Shown: positions 44,640-53,446, counted from the first letter of the stretch. The stretch: DNA of 64,000 nt from Ralstonia sp. NFACC01 (GCF_900115545.1 NZ_FOWV01000004.1:186001-250000); one strand, 5' to 3'. The notes: a model not told the origin generated them from the sequence alone. Translations and numbers: made by a program.

Positions 44640-45398
44640 ATGGAATCCGCCACGCTGCTGCTTTTTGGCGCGGGCCTGCTCGCCGGCATGATGAATGCGC
44701 TGGCGGGCGGCGGCTCGTTTGTCACCCTGCCCGCGCTCATGTTCGCGGGTGTGCCCTCAGTCTTTGCCAATGCGTCGAGCACGGTGGCGCTGCTACCCGG
44801 CGCGGCCACCTCGGCGTGGGCGTACCGCGCGGACTATCGCGGGTTCGGGCAGGTCTCGATGCGCGCCATGGTGGGGATCAGCCTTGTCGGCGGGCTGCTC
44901 GGCGCGCTGCTGTTGATGAACACGTCGTCCCGCGCGTTCGATTTCATCGTGCCGTGGCTGCTGCTGATCGGCTCGCTCGCATTTACCTTCGGCAAACAGG
45001 CCGGTGTGTGGCTGCGCCAGCGCATGCAAATCGGACGGACCACGCTGCTGGTCTCGCAAGGTGCGTTGGCCATCTATGGCGGCTATTTTGGTGGCGCGGT
45101 CGGGATCATGATGATGGCCGTCTGGGCACTGTTCGGCCACGACGACATCAAAGCATTGAACGCCTCCCGCACGCTGCTCGTGGGCGCAACCAACCTCGTG
45201 GCCGTGGTCTGTTTTGCCCTGGCCAAGATGGTGTTGTGGCCGCAGACGCTGGTCATGCTGGTGGCTGCTGCGCTGGGCGGCTATCTGGGCGCCCATGTGG
45301 GCAAGCGTTTGCCGGTGCCGATTGTGCGGGCGCTGATTTCCACCTTCGGCTTTTCGATGACGGCGCTGCTGTTCTGGCGCGCCTGGTCACACGTTTGA
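44640..45398 (+). CDS. TauE/SafE family anion exporter/permease
   Basis: A 252-residue membrane protein with about eight helices. The repeat signature is LLAGMMNALAGGGSFVTLPAL in the first half and GGYFGGAVGIMMMAVW in the second. Family members move sulfite, sulfoacetate or other organosulfur anions. GTTCCGC-type Shine-Dalgarno is not clear before the ATG. It is divergent from its likely LysR regulator and is followed after 17 bp by a small membrane protein gene. Confidence 0.88.
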   Translation: MESATLLLFGAGLLAGMMNALAGGGSFVTLPALMFAGVPSVFANASSTVALLPGAATSAWAYRADYRGFGQVSMRAMVGISLVGGLLGALLLMNTSSRAFDFIVPWLLLIGSLAFTFGKQAGVWLRQRMQIGRTTLLVSQGALAIYGGYFGGAVGIMMMAVWALFGHDDIKALNASRTLLVGATNLVAVVCFALAKMVLWPQTLVMLVAAALGGYLGAHVGKRLPVPIVRALISTFGFSMTALLFWRAWSHV

Positions 45399-45415
45399 GT
45401 ATGAGGAGAACCGCC

Positions 45416-45700
45416 ATGTCGCACATGCAACCTCATCCGACGCACCGCACGCTCGCGCCACGCGCCTATCGTGATCCGCATCCCCATCGAGATCGGGCAG
45501 CGCGCAATGCCTGGCACGCCCATCTTGCTGAAACCACCTCTGCCAAGCCGGAAATGACGGGTGCGCAAGCGGTGTTCTACATCGCGCGTGGTGTTGCTCT
45601 TTTGCTGGCCGCCGTGGCGATGGGCCTGGGCGCGGCATCCACTGATGCGGAGCGCGCGTCCGAGCAATACCCCCCTTCTTCGCACGCGACAACGCGCTGA
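45416..45700 (+). CDS. Small membrane protein, 94 aa, downstream of TauE/SafE
   Basis: A 94-residue protein with a His-rich N-terminal part (MSHMQPHPTHRTL, DPHPHRDRA) and one membrane helix (about 52-74, AVFYIARGVALLLAAVAMGLG). GAGGAGA precedes the ATG, the strongest Shine-Dalgarno in this area, so it is real. It starts 17 bp after the TauE/SafE stop and is probably co-expressed. I do not recognise a family. The His/Pro-rich head could bind metal, which is speculation. Confidence 0.7.
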   Translation: MSHMQPHPTHRTLAPRAYRDPHPHRDRAARNAWHAHLAETTSAKPEMTGAQAVFYIARGVALLLAAVAMGLGAASTDAERASEQYPPSSHATTR

Positions 45701-45765
45701 GGGCGCGTTATCATCCGCCCCCCGCAGCACAGGCCCGTTCAATACAAATCCAGTATCGACCGGGC

Positions 45766-45878
45766 AAAGAAAAAGCCCGCGGGCCGGGGGGCGGGCGGGC
45801 TTAACATCTTCAGCCTTTGACGACGAAAGATGGTCGGGTGTGCTTTGTGAACGAGCAATGCGCCGGAATTCACAAAGC
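45766..45878 (-). ncRNA. Candidate orphan small RNA, about 113 nt
   Basis: Minus strand. A perfect -10 TATAAT (45885-45890) ends six bases before 45878. From there the RNA would begin with a 10-bp hairpin, GCTTTGTGAA pairing with TTCACAAAGC (45842-45878), and run about 113 nt. It ends in an intrinsic terminator: AAGCCCGC/GCGGGCTT (45773-45802) followed by TTTTTCTTT. No gene lies between promoter and terminator, and the next minus-strand gene ends upstream at 45949. The -35 region is poor. I do not recognise the family. Confidence 0.65.
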
Positions 45879-45948
45879 GAGGCCATTATAAAAAGTGCGC
45901 GCCCCCCGCCATACCCCAACAACGAGGGGGGTCCGCGTCGTTTTCTGA

Positions 45949-46467
45949 TTAATCCCTGAGCGCTGTGTCCAGTGTCTGCGGCGTCAGCAACCCGCTCGAT
46001 GCATGGCGCTTGCCGTCCGGGCGCAAGATGATCGTGCGCGGCATCTCGCCCTGCCAGCCAGGGTCGAGCGCGGCGCGCAGCCGCTCCGGCATGTCTTCGG
46101 CATTGGCGTACTGCGGCACGCGGGCAATGTCGATCTTCCTGTCGCGGGCCAGCGGCGCCAGCGCGCGGTTCAGCATCTCGGCCTGGTCGGGCCCGTCCAT
46201 CGACACCATCACCACATCCACATCTTGCTTGGCGCTACGCCGCCATTGCGCGATACGCGCGATGTTCTCGCGGCAGTAGCTGCATTCCAGTGACCAGATT
46301 TCGACGATGAGCGGGCGCGCGGGTGGCGTCTGCAGCAGCGCCGGCACATCACGCGCATGCAACGGCTGGAACTGCAGCGCACCTGCGGCCTGCGCGGCGA
46401 AGGTGGCGGTAAAGGCGGCGGCGGATAGCGCCACGCCCATCGCAAACGATTTCCATCGAATCTTCAT
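45949..46467 (-). CDS. Periplasmic thioredoxin-like protein (TlpA/Sco type)
   Basis: A 172-residue secreted protein. The signal peptide covers about 1-28 (core GVALSAAAFTATFAAQA). A thioredoxin-fold active site C62-S-Y-C65 follows W58 (WSLECSYCREN), as in TlpA/ResA or copper chaperone relatives. It is the last gene of the TonB-receptor operon and its ATG overlaps the preceding stop by four bases. Likely keeps cysteines reduced or handles metal for its neighbours; the exact role is inference. Confidence 0.85.
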   Translation of the reverse strand: MKIRWKSFAMGVALSAAAFTATFAAQAAGALQFQPLHARDVPALLQTPPARPLIVEIWSLECSYCRENIARIAQWRRSAKQDVDVVMVSMDGPDQAEMLNRALAPLARDRKIDIARVPQYANAEDMPERLRAALDPGWQGEMPRTIILRPDGKRHASSGLLTPQTLDTALRD

Positions 46468-47717
46468 TTCGATGCCTCCAATGATGGATTGGACGGGCTG
46501 ACATTGCCGATGTCGATCAGCCGGTAGCCCTCGGCCTGCGTGCGCCACGATAGGTAGACACGGCCATCGCGCGCGAGCAGTTGCGGGTGATCGCTTCCGC
46601 CATCGGTGTTTGCCACGCTGGCCGGCGCTGTCCAGTGCGCGCCGCCATCGGTCGATTTGCGCAGCAGGATCTGCATGCGGTCTTCAGCAAACTGTTTCCA
46701 GACGAGCCACAGTGCGCCATCCTCCGCGAGCAGCGCGGGGTGCGACGCCTGCGCACCAGCTTGTGCCGAACCGGCAAAGGACCATGCGCCGCCGATCGGC
46801 TTGCCGCCGGCCGAGAGCCGGCTGTAGAACAGGCCAGGCTTGTCCTGCAGCACCGAGAACCACGCCATGTGCCGCACGCCATCCGCCGTAACGGCCAACG
46901 CGGGGCCATGGTGCGGACACGCATCGACGCGCCATTCCGAGAACGTCGCCCGCGTAACGGCAAGCGGCGCGTTACCAATCGGTAATGTTGTCAATGCGTG
47001 GTCGCGGATCTGCCCCGCAAACACGTTGCGCCACAGCGCGAGCATGTGGCCGTCGGCATCGGGCGCCAGCGCAATGCGGCAGCATTCGCAGGTCTGGTCG
47101 ATGACCTTGCGTTCGGGTGCGAAGGTGGCGCCGCGGTCGGTGGAAACGGTGTAGTACACCGCCGCGCCGTCGTACGGCTGTTTGGCCGCCTGCGCGCGCA
47201 GCAGGTCGCGCTTGTCGATCCACGTGACGAAGATATGACCGGCGCGGTCGACCGCGATCGAATCGAAGCGGTGCGTGATCGGCTGGCGGTCGTGGTGGAC
47301 GGTGACTGGCGCGCTCCATGTCTTGCCGCCGTCAAGCGAGCGCGAGAAACGCACGAAGCCCGTGTACGGCGCATCGAGCGGGCGCGACCAGCTTACATAC
47401 AGCGCGCCGTCCGGGCTGGCGATGACTTTCGGACGGTTCTCGCCGTCGGTATAGATCGGCTCGGGTTGCGGGTTCACACGCTGCGGCTTGGAGAGCGTCT
47501 TGCCGAGGTCATCGGATGAGGCGATCACCACGTGCTGCCCTTCTGCCCACGTCACCCACAAGCGCCCTGCCTTGTCGAACGCCGCGGTCGTCGCAAGCTG
47601 CGGCTTTGCGGCAGACTTGGCTGCCATGGCGCCGTGGTCGTGGCCTTCGTGCGCGGGCGCCACCGTGGCCGCGAGCGCCAGCAGCGCACCGGCAAGGAAT
47701 CGAGGAATCGACTGCAT
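46464..47717 (-). CDS. Periplasmic Asp-box (BNR/exo-alpha-sialidase-like) protein
   Basis: A 417-residue beta-propeller protein with a signal peptide (about 1-22). The mature N-terminus is HEGHDHGAM, a His-rich metal-binding-like start. At least four Asp boxes are visible (SSDDLGKTL, SLDGGKTW, STDRGATF, STDGGAHW). A CECC cluster lies at 210-213. The Arg triad and catalytic residues of true sialidases are not evident. It begins in a TAATG overlap with the receptor gene. I favour a metal-binding periplasmic role over sialidase activity. The start at 47729 is an alternative. Confidence 0.82.
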   Translation of the reverse strand: MQSIPRFLAGALLALAATVAPAHEGHDHGAMAAKSAAKPQLATTAAFDKAGRLWVTWAEGQHVVIASSDDLGKTLSKPQRVNPQPEPIYTDGENRPKVIASPDGALYVSWSRPLDAPYTGFVRFSRSLDGGKTWSAPVTVHHDRQPITHRFDSIAVDRAGHIFVTWIDKRDLLRAQAAKQPYDGAAVYYTVSTDRGATFAPERKVIDQTCECCRIALAPDADGHMLALWRNVFAGQIRDHALTTLPIGNAPLAVTRATFSEWRVDACPHHGPALAVTADGVRHMAWFSVLQDKPGLFYSRLSAGGKPIGGAWSFAGSAQAGAQASHPALLAEDGALWLVWKQFAEDRMQILLRKSTDGGAHWTAPASVANTDGGSDHPQLLARDGRVYLSWRTQAEGYRLIDIGNVSPSNPSLEASK

Positions 47718-50035
47718 TACAGACGCCATTTCAGTTGTCCATAGAAGGTGCGCGACGGATACGGGTGGTACACGAAATACCGCCGGTCGGTCAGGTTGTC
47801 GACGCCCAGCGCCAGCGTGATGTGCTTGTCGATACGGTAGCTGGTCTTGAGGTCCACGGTGAAGAAGCTGCTGGTGCCGCCGTAGACATTGGGCAGCACA
47901 TCGGTGTTGTCGAGCGTGCCGTATTGCCGCCCCGAATAGCGCACGCCTGCGCCCACCGTCCAGTCGGGCGTGGCATGCCAGCTGGCAAACATGTTTGCAC
48001 GCACGCGCGGCATGCGCGGCCAAGTCTTGTCGACGTAGGTGGGGTTGGCGGCGTCGGCCAGCGTTTTCGATTGTGTGAAGGCAACGTTGGCCTCTAAGTC
48101 AACGCCGCGCACACCTGCATCCTGCAGAACGTCCTGCCCTGAATACGCCAGTTCGATACCGCGCGTGCGCACGCGGTCCACGTTCTGTACGTTCGTCACG
48201 TTGGGTGTGACCGTGATGTTGGTCTGCGTGTAGATGCTGTCGCGCACATCGCTCTGGAACAGGCTGGTACGCAGCACGCCGTAGGGCACGGCCTGCTCGA
48301 CGGTGAAGTCGAAATCATTGGCGCGTTCAGGCTTGAGATTCGGATCGTTGTTGACGATCGTGTTGCCGCTGATCGTGCCCTGAAACAGCTCCGCCACCGT
48401 CGGAAAGCGCACTGCACGGCCATACGACAAGCGCAGCAGCGTGTCTTGCGTGGCCTGCCATTGGATAGCCGCCTTGGGCGAGAACGCGTCTTCAGTACGG
48501 CTGGCGTAGCCCAACGTGCTCGTGCCGTTGCCCAACTGGCCGTTGTAGGCGCGCCAGCTTTCGTAGCGCAGGCCCAGCGTGGCGAGCCAGCGCGGCGCAA
48601 ACGCCCACGCGTCCTGCAGGAAGACGGCCTGCGTTTGCGTGTCGCCCTGGTAGCTGGACTTCAACGTGGATAGCGTTTCCGTCGACCAGTTGGTCGCGTT
48701 GAAGGTCTGGTTACGCAGGTGGTATTGGTCGTAGTGGTAGCCGGTCGTGAAGGTGTGGCCGGACACCGTGGGCGACGTTGCCTTGATGTCGAAGTTGGAC
48801 CAGCCGGTGCCGACGCCGTAGAACACCGTGCCGGGTCCATTGCCGGCCGCCGTGTTCGACGCGCGCAGGATGTCGCGCGAGACGTTGTAGGCCGACGCGT
48901 TGGTGTCGATCTTCCAGCCGCCGATCTTGCCTTTCACGCCCAGGCCGTAGAGCCAGTTTTCCTGGTCGCCGTTTTGCGGGGCGAAGGTGTTCGGGGCGAT
49001 CGTATAAGGCGTGCCGTTGATCAGCACATTGCCACCCGTGACGGTGTTGCCGGCGGCGTCGCGCAGGAAACTGAGCGCCTGATCGTTGAAATGGTTTTCC
49101 CAATGGCCCAGCGTGAGCGATGCCTCCAGGCTGTCGCTGAACACGTAGCCGAATCGCAGCGTCTCTTGCAGCTGCTGCGTGCGCTCAAGCATCTGGGGCC
49201 CGAGAATCACGCGCGGCTGGCCGTTGGGGCCGAGATCCTGCCGCGCACCCGTGACCGGCACGGGCGTGCTGCCTGCGGTGAACCTCGAGTTGGGCGTGGC
49301 GTATTGCATCGGCTGGCTGTCGTTCTCCAGCCGGTCGACCGACAGCGCATACCAGAACTTGCCAATCCGATCGCCCAGCGACGCGCTCTCGTGGTTGCCG
49401 GTGACGTTGCGCGAAAAGCCGTAGGCATCGTTGTAGCGCTGGCTCATCACCTGCGTCTGCGCGGCGGCCTCGAATTTTTCGGGGCGGCGCAACGTCATCG
49501 CGATGGTCGTGCCCATCGAATTGCCCGGCAGCAGCGCCGAGAACGGCCCATACAAAATATCGACGCGCGCCAGGTCGTCCGGCCCGACCATCGACCAGCG
49601 TGGCGGGTAGCTGTAGCTCGAGCCCAGCAGGTTCGAGAGCAGGATGCCGTCGGCGTACAGCAGGCCGCGTGCGCTTTGAATTTCGTTGAAATCGCGGCCG
49701 GCAAAGATGGAGTTGCGGTCGCCAATGAAGCGGCGGCGCACCATCACGTTGGGCTGGTATTTGACCGCGTCTTCGGTGGTGACGACGTTGCGGTCGGCCA
49801 GTTGATCTGCCGTCACGCTTTGCACGACTGCGGGCGTATTGCGGGCGAACGGCGCGGGGTTGGCGTTGGCCCGCACCACGGTGGGCGCGAGTTCCTGCGT
49901 GACTGGCACGGGCACGGGGGCCGCATCTTCAGCAGCAAAAGCGGACAGCGGTGCCGCCGCGCTCAGGGCGAGCGCAGCACGGCACACCAGCGTGCGCTTA
50001 GGAGCAGCGGCCCCAGCGCGCTTGTGGAATGACAT
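47717..50035 (-). CDS. TonB-dependent outer-membrane receptor
   Basis: A 772-residue receptor with signal peptide (about 1-35), plug domain (LADRNVVTTEDAVKYQPNVM, then RRRFIGDRN and DILYGPFSALLPGNS) and a 22-strand barrel ending in LTDRRYFVYHPYP and the C-terminal KWRL. It matches receptors for metals or metallophores. GGAGA lies before the ATG. Its upstream neighbour is a DUF2946 gene and its downstream genes are metal-like periplasmic proteins, so I infer copper uptake. Iron-siderophore uptake is the main alternative. Confidence 0.93.
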   Translation of the reverse strand: MSFHKRAGAAAPKRTLVCRAALALSAAAPLSAFAAEDAAPVPVPVTQELAPTVVRANANPAPFARNTPAVVQSVTADQLADRNVVTTEDAVKYQPNVMVRRRFIGDRNSIFAGRDFNEIQSARGLLYADGILLSNLLGSSYSYPPRWSMVGPDDLARVDILYGPFSALLPGNSMGTTIAMTLRRPEKFEAAAQTQVMSQRYNDAYGFSRNVTGNHESASLGDRIGKFWYALSVDRLENDSQPMQYATPNSRFTAGSTPVPVTGARQDLGPNGQPRVILGPQMLERTQQLQETLRFGYVFSDSLEASLTLGHWENHFNDQALSFLRDAAGNTVTGGNVLINGTPYTIAPNTFAPQNGDQENWLYGLGVKGKIGGWKIDTNASAYNVSRDILRASNTAAGNGPGTVFYGVGTGWSNFDIKATSPTVSGHTFTTGYHYDQYHLRNQTFNATNWSTETLSTLKSSYQGDTQTQAVFLQDAWAFAPRWLATLGLRYESWRAYNGQLGNGTSTLGYASRTEDAFSPKAAIQWQATQDTLLRLSYGRAVRFPTVAELFQGTISGNTIVNNDPNLKPERANDFDFTVEQAVPYGVLRTSLFQSDVRDSIYTQTNITVTPNVTNVQNVDRVRTRGIELAYSGQDVLQDAGVRGVDLEANVAFTQSKTLADAANPTYVDKTWPRMPRVRANMFASWHATPDWTVGAGVRYSGRQYGTLDNTDVLPNVYGGTSSFFTVDLKTSYRIDKHITLALGVDNLTDRRYFVYHPYPSRTFYGQLKWRL

Positions 50036-50060
50036 CGGAAAGGTCTCCGGATTGCGATGG

Positions 50061-50074
50061 CGTTGGCCGCAACG
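50061..50074 (-). promoter_or_regulatory. Small hairpin between DUF2946 and TonB-receptor genes
   Basis: CGTTG/CAACG stem with a 4-nt loop in the 84-bp gap between the DUF2946 stop and the receptor start, ahead of the receptor's Shine-Dalgarno. It could couple translation of the leader gene to the receptor. Confidence 0.4.
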
Positions 50075-50119
50075 AGGGCCAGACGCAAAGGCGCCACGGA
50101 GTGCATCCCCGCAGGCGCG

Positions 50120-50521
50120 TCAGATCGACAACGACGGAGAAGCGGGAGGCGCGCGCGACTCGGCCACACGCAGCGCGCTGCGCGCGTAGACGGGCGCCGG
50201 GGTGGCCGGCGGCCGCACGCGATAGACGAAATGGGCGGAGGGAACATCCAGCGCCGGCAATGAGGCCAGCGCCAGCCCGGCTGCAAACCCCGGGCAATAT
50301 AGACAGTGCGCCACGCTGTGGTGGGCGGCCGAATCGTCGATAGAGCCATCGCCTTGCAGGTCGATGGCAACCTGCACGGTGCTGCCATGCGGGGCCGTTA
50401 CGCTGCACAGCTCGACGGCAAGGGTGCCCGTGGCCGCCGCACGGGCGGAAGCGAGCACCGGCGACAGTACGTTCAGTACGATCGCAAGCCAGACGAGGAA
50501 GAGCCAGCGGCGATGGAGCAT
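50120..50521 (-). CDS. DUF2946 protein, probable copper-responsive leader gene
   Basis: A 133-residue protein with an N-terminal signal/membrane segment (about 5-27) and the family motif H67, H68, H72, C73-L-Y-C76 in AHHSVAHCLYC. In Bordetella a DUF2946 leader gene (CruR) ahead of a TonB transporter operon represses it post-transcriptionally when copper is present, through its CxxC motif, as I recall. The arrangement here is the same: leader gene, 84-bp gap, receptor. The start at 50521 gives a good signal segment. Copper control is inference for this copy. Confidence 0.82.
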   Translation of the reverse strand: MLHRRWLFLVWLAIVLNVLSPVLASARAAATGTLAVELCSVTAPHGSTVQVAIDLQGDGSIDDSAAHHSVAHCLYCPGFAAGLALASLPALDVPSAHFVYRVRPPATPAPVYARSALRVAESRAPPASPSLSI

Positions 50522-50661
50522 GGGTGGACAACGTCAGAATGTGTGGAGTATAGCGCTGCACACAGTTCCCCGAATTGCCTGCGGCACAGTGCCGCGCAAC
50601 GGCAAATCGACGGAGATCAACTGGCAATTCGATCGGAATTAGCCTTAATTATTGGATCAAC

Positions 50662-50667
50662 TATAAT
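50662..50667 (+). promoter_or_regulatory. Possible -10 element of the AAA ATPase gene
   Basis: A perfect TATAAT in an AT-rich stretch (about 50635-50700), 42 bp upstream of the start. The -35 is weak (TTAGCC). Confidence 0.45.
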
Positions 50668-50708
50668 TTATACCGACTTCCATAATCAGGTCTAAAACAG
50701 GGCTTTCC

Positions 50709-51899
50709 ATGGATTCCCGAATCGACTCCGGCGACACCGCCCGCTTCAACTTCCACCGCCAGGACCTTGCCAACACGCTGTGCGACAGCCTGGAAGGCAA
50801 GGGTTTGGCCGACGCGCGCTCGGGACTGTTCCTGGCGGCGCCCCGGCGCACCGGCAAAAGCACGTTCCTGCGCGAAGACCTGGTGCCCGAGGTCGAGCGC
50901 CGGAAGTGGATCGCCATCTACGTGGATTTATGGGCCGACCGCGCCCGCGACCCTGGCCTGCTGATCGCCGATGCCATCAAATCGAAGCTGGCCCAGTACG
51001 ACGGGCCGATCGCGAAGCTGGCCAAGCAGGCCGGGATGGAAAAGGTCGACGTGCTGCGCACCTTCACCTTCAACCTCGGCAAGATCGGGCTGCCGCCGGG
51101 CATCACCCTGGCCGACGCGCTGGATGTGCTCTACAAGGCGGTGCAGCGGCCTGTCGTGCTGATCATCGACGAGGCGCAGCACGCGCTGTCCACCGAGGCC
51201 GGCACCAACGCCATGTTCGCGCTCAAGGCGGCGCGGGACCAGATGAACCAAGGCGTGGACGAACCCCGTCTCTTCCTCGTCTTTACGGGGTCGAACCGTG
51301 ACAAGCTCGCCAACCTGCTGCTCAATCGCACACAGCCGTTTTTTGGCTCGCGCGTAACCAACTTTCCGCTGCTGGGGCGGCCGTATGTGTCAGCGTACAC
51401 GGCGTGGGTCAACCAGCACCTGGCGCCGAATAACCAGTTCAAGGAAGACGACATGTTTGCCGCCTTCCAGTTGGTCGGCCACCGGCCCGAGATGCTCAAA
51501 GGCATCGTCAGCGAGATCGCCCTGGAGCTGGGTGAAGCCGCCAGCCTGGGCGAGTTGCTCAAGCGCGGCGCGCAGGGTTTTCGCGATCGCATCTGGGGCG
51601 AGATCGAAAGCGATTACAGCGCGCTGACCGAAATCCAGCGCGCCGTGCTGGCGGTGCTGATCGAGCGCGGGCAAAGCTATTCGCCGTTCTCTGAGGATTC
51701 GATGAAGGCGTATGCGGCAAAGCTGGGCCACAGCGATTTTTCCACCGCCACGGTGCAAGCTGCGCTGGATGCGCTGCGCGACAAGAACCTGATCTGGAAG
51801 GAATCGCGCGGCGCCTACGCGCTGGAAGACGAAAGCCTGGCGCTGTGGTTTCGCGAGACGCGGGGGGCGCATGCCGTGCCGCCGCGGTTGAGCGAGTAG
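50709..51899 (+). CDS. Orphan AAA/STAND-type ATPase
   Basis: A 396-residue P-loop ATPase. Walker A is APRRTGKST (44-52) and Walker B is VVLIIDEAQHAL with D154/E155. A sensor-like GSNRDKLANLLL follows. The C-terminal third is a winged-helix-like region (TEIQRAVLAVLIERG). It resembles the archaeal-type ATPase (COG1672) group seen in transposition, defence or regulation. No partner gene is adjacent, so the role is unknown. The Shine-Dalgarno is weak (AGGG). Confidence 0.85.
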   Translation: MDSRIDSGDTARFNFHRQDLANTLCDSLEGKGLADARSGLFLAAPRRTGKSTFLREDLVPEVERRKWIAIYVDLWADRARDPGLLIADAIKSKLAQYDGPIAKLAKQAGMEKVDVLRTFTFNLGKIGLPPGITLADALDVLYKAVQRPVVLIIDEAQHALSTEAGTNAMFALKAARDQMNQGVDEPRLFLVFTGSNRDKLANLLLNRTQPFFGSRVTNFPLLGRPYVSAYTAWVNQHLAPNNQFKEDDMFAAFQLVGHRPEMLKGIVSEIALELGEAASLGELLKRGAQGFRDRIWGEIESDYSALTEIQRAVLAVLIERGQSYSPFSEDSMKAYAAKLGHSDFSTATVQAALDALRDKNLIWKESRGAYALEDESLALWFRETRGAHAVPPRLSE

Positions 51900-51911
51900 C
51901 ACGCCAGATCG

Positions 51912-53432
51912 TCAAACAGCCGCCACCGGCACCGCCTGCGTGCGGCCGAGCAGGCTCCACACCACCACCGCCGACACCACGGATACGACGGCCAGCGCAT
52001 GGGCAATCTGCGCAAACGCGGCAACGTAGGCCGAGATGAGCGTCGGCGCCGATCCGGCCGGCAGCAGCGTCAACGCTGCGGGTACGTTGCCCATGGCGGT
52101 GCGATGTGCGGCCTCCATCCAGGTCGCTACGTTCGCACGGCCCGACGCGCCGGCCTGCGAAACGATGAGCGCCGTCAGCACCGCGCCCACCACGGCCAGC
52201 GCAATCGCCTCGCCAGCCACGCGCGTGGTGCTGAAGATGCCGGTGGCCATACCTGCGCGCTCCTTGGGCACCACGCTCACCGACAGACCATCCATCAGCC
52301 CCCACGCGAAGCCCGTGCCGAAGCCCGTGAGCAGCATCGGCAGAATCCACGCAGCGGCCGGCTGGCCTGGCGCGACATCGCCCAGCCACCAGAAGCCCAT
52401 CGCCGCCACCACCAGCCCGCCGCACGTCAGCGCCGCCGCAGACCACCGATGCGCGAGTTGCACCGCCAGCAGCGGCACCACCAGCAACGGGAGCGACAAG
52501 GCAATCATCGTGATGCCTGCCTCGGTTTCGCCCTGCCCCTCGATGCCGATGAGGCGCGCGGGCAGCAGTACCAGCATCGCCACGTAGCACGCCGTGGCGA
52601 GCGGCAAGAACTGCACGCCGACAAAACGACGGAAGCGGAAGAGCGACAGATCGAGCATCGGCCTGACCACGCGCTGCTCGATGGCGACGAACACGGCCAG
52701 CCCAAGCGCCGACGCAGTGAACAACGCCAGCACCACGCCGTCGCCCCAGCCGCGCTCGGGCACTTCCATCAGCGCCCACGTGAGCAGGACAAGCGTGGCC
52801 GTAAAGCTTGCGGCGCCGGCCCAGTCGACGCCGCGCGCATCGGGATCGCGCGTTTCCCGCATGCGCGGCACGCCAAACACAAAAGCCAGCGCGCCCACCA
52901 CCGCGCACAGCACGAAGATGGCGCGCCAGCCTTGCGTCTGCACCAGCGCGCCCGCAATCAACGGCCCGAAGGCCAAACCCACGCCAAAGGTCGTCCCCAG
53001 CAGGCTGAAGGCGCGAATGCGCGCATGCCCATCAAACTCCTGTGCCAGCGCAGCCGAGCCACCCGCCAGCGACATCGCCGCCGCCACGCCCTGCAGCGCG
53101 CGCAGCCATCCGATGGCGTTCACGCTGGGCGCCAGCGCGACGCCAATCGATGCCAGCACGAACAGCGCGATCCCACTGGCGAACACGCGCTTGCGACCAT
53201 ACGAATCGGCCATCGCACCTGCCACCATCAGACAACTGCCGAAGGCCAGCATGAAGCCATTGACCACCCAGTTGAGCGCCGTGGCACTGCCGCCCAACAC
53301 GCGGCCGATGGCCGGCGTGGCCACCGCCGCACCGGTGAAAGACAGCGGCAGGACCAGTCCTGCCATGCAAACCGCCGCCAGCACCAGCCAGCGCCCGGCG
53401 TGTTGTGGGCGATGCGAAATCGTCGTATTCAA
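51912..53432 (-). CDS. MFS drug exporter, DHA2 family, 14 TM
   Basis: A 506-residue transporter with 14 helices. The DHA2 TM1-type start SFTGAAVATPAIGRVLGG and motif A region ADSYGRKRVF are visible, and GPLIAGALVQTQGWRAIFVL is motif C. Similar proteins export biocides such as methyl viologen or quaternary ammonium. The start is TTG at 53432 with GAGG before it. It is divergent from a TetR repressor, with operator-like repeats between. Confidence 0.9.
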   Translation of the reverse strand: MNTTISHRPQHAGRWLVLAAVCMAGLVLPLSFTGAAVATPAIGRVLGGSATALNWVVNGFMLAFGSCLMVAGAMADSYGRKRVFASGIALFVLASIGVALAPSVNAIGWLRALQGVAAAMSLAGGSAALAQEFDGHARIRAFSLLGTTFGVGLAFGPLIAGALVQTQGWRAIFVLCAVVGALAFVFGVPRMRETRDPDARGVDWAGAASFTATLVLLTWALMEVPERGWGDGVVLALFTASALGLAVFVAIEQRVVRPMLDLSLFRFRRFVGVQFLPLATACYVAMLVLLPARLIGIEGQGETEAGITMIALSLPLLVVPLLAVQLAHRWSAAALTCGGLVVAAMGFWWLGDVAPGQPAAAWILPMLLTGFGTGFAWGLMDGLSVSVVPKERAGMATGIFSTTRVAGEAIALAVVGAVLTALIVSQAGASGRANVATWMEAAHRTAMGNVPAALTLLPAGSAPTLISAYVAAFAQIAHALAVVSVVSAVVVWSLLGRTQAVPVAAV

Positions 53433-53446
53433 GGGAGCCTCTTATT

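Noticed and set aside
45720-45809. A 22-codon leader peptide inside the small RNA candidate
   Set aside because: The frame is mostly the proline/arginine reading of the terminator stem and runs past the terminator; not credible as a gene.
46464-47717. True exo-alpha-sialidase
   Set aside because: Only Asp boxes are present; no Arg triad or catalytic Tyr/Glu could be placed, and the neighbours suggest metal handling.
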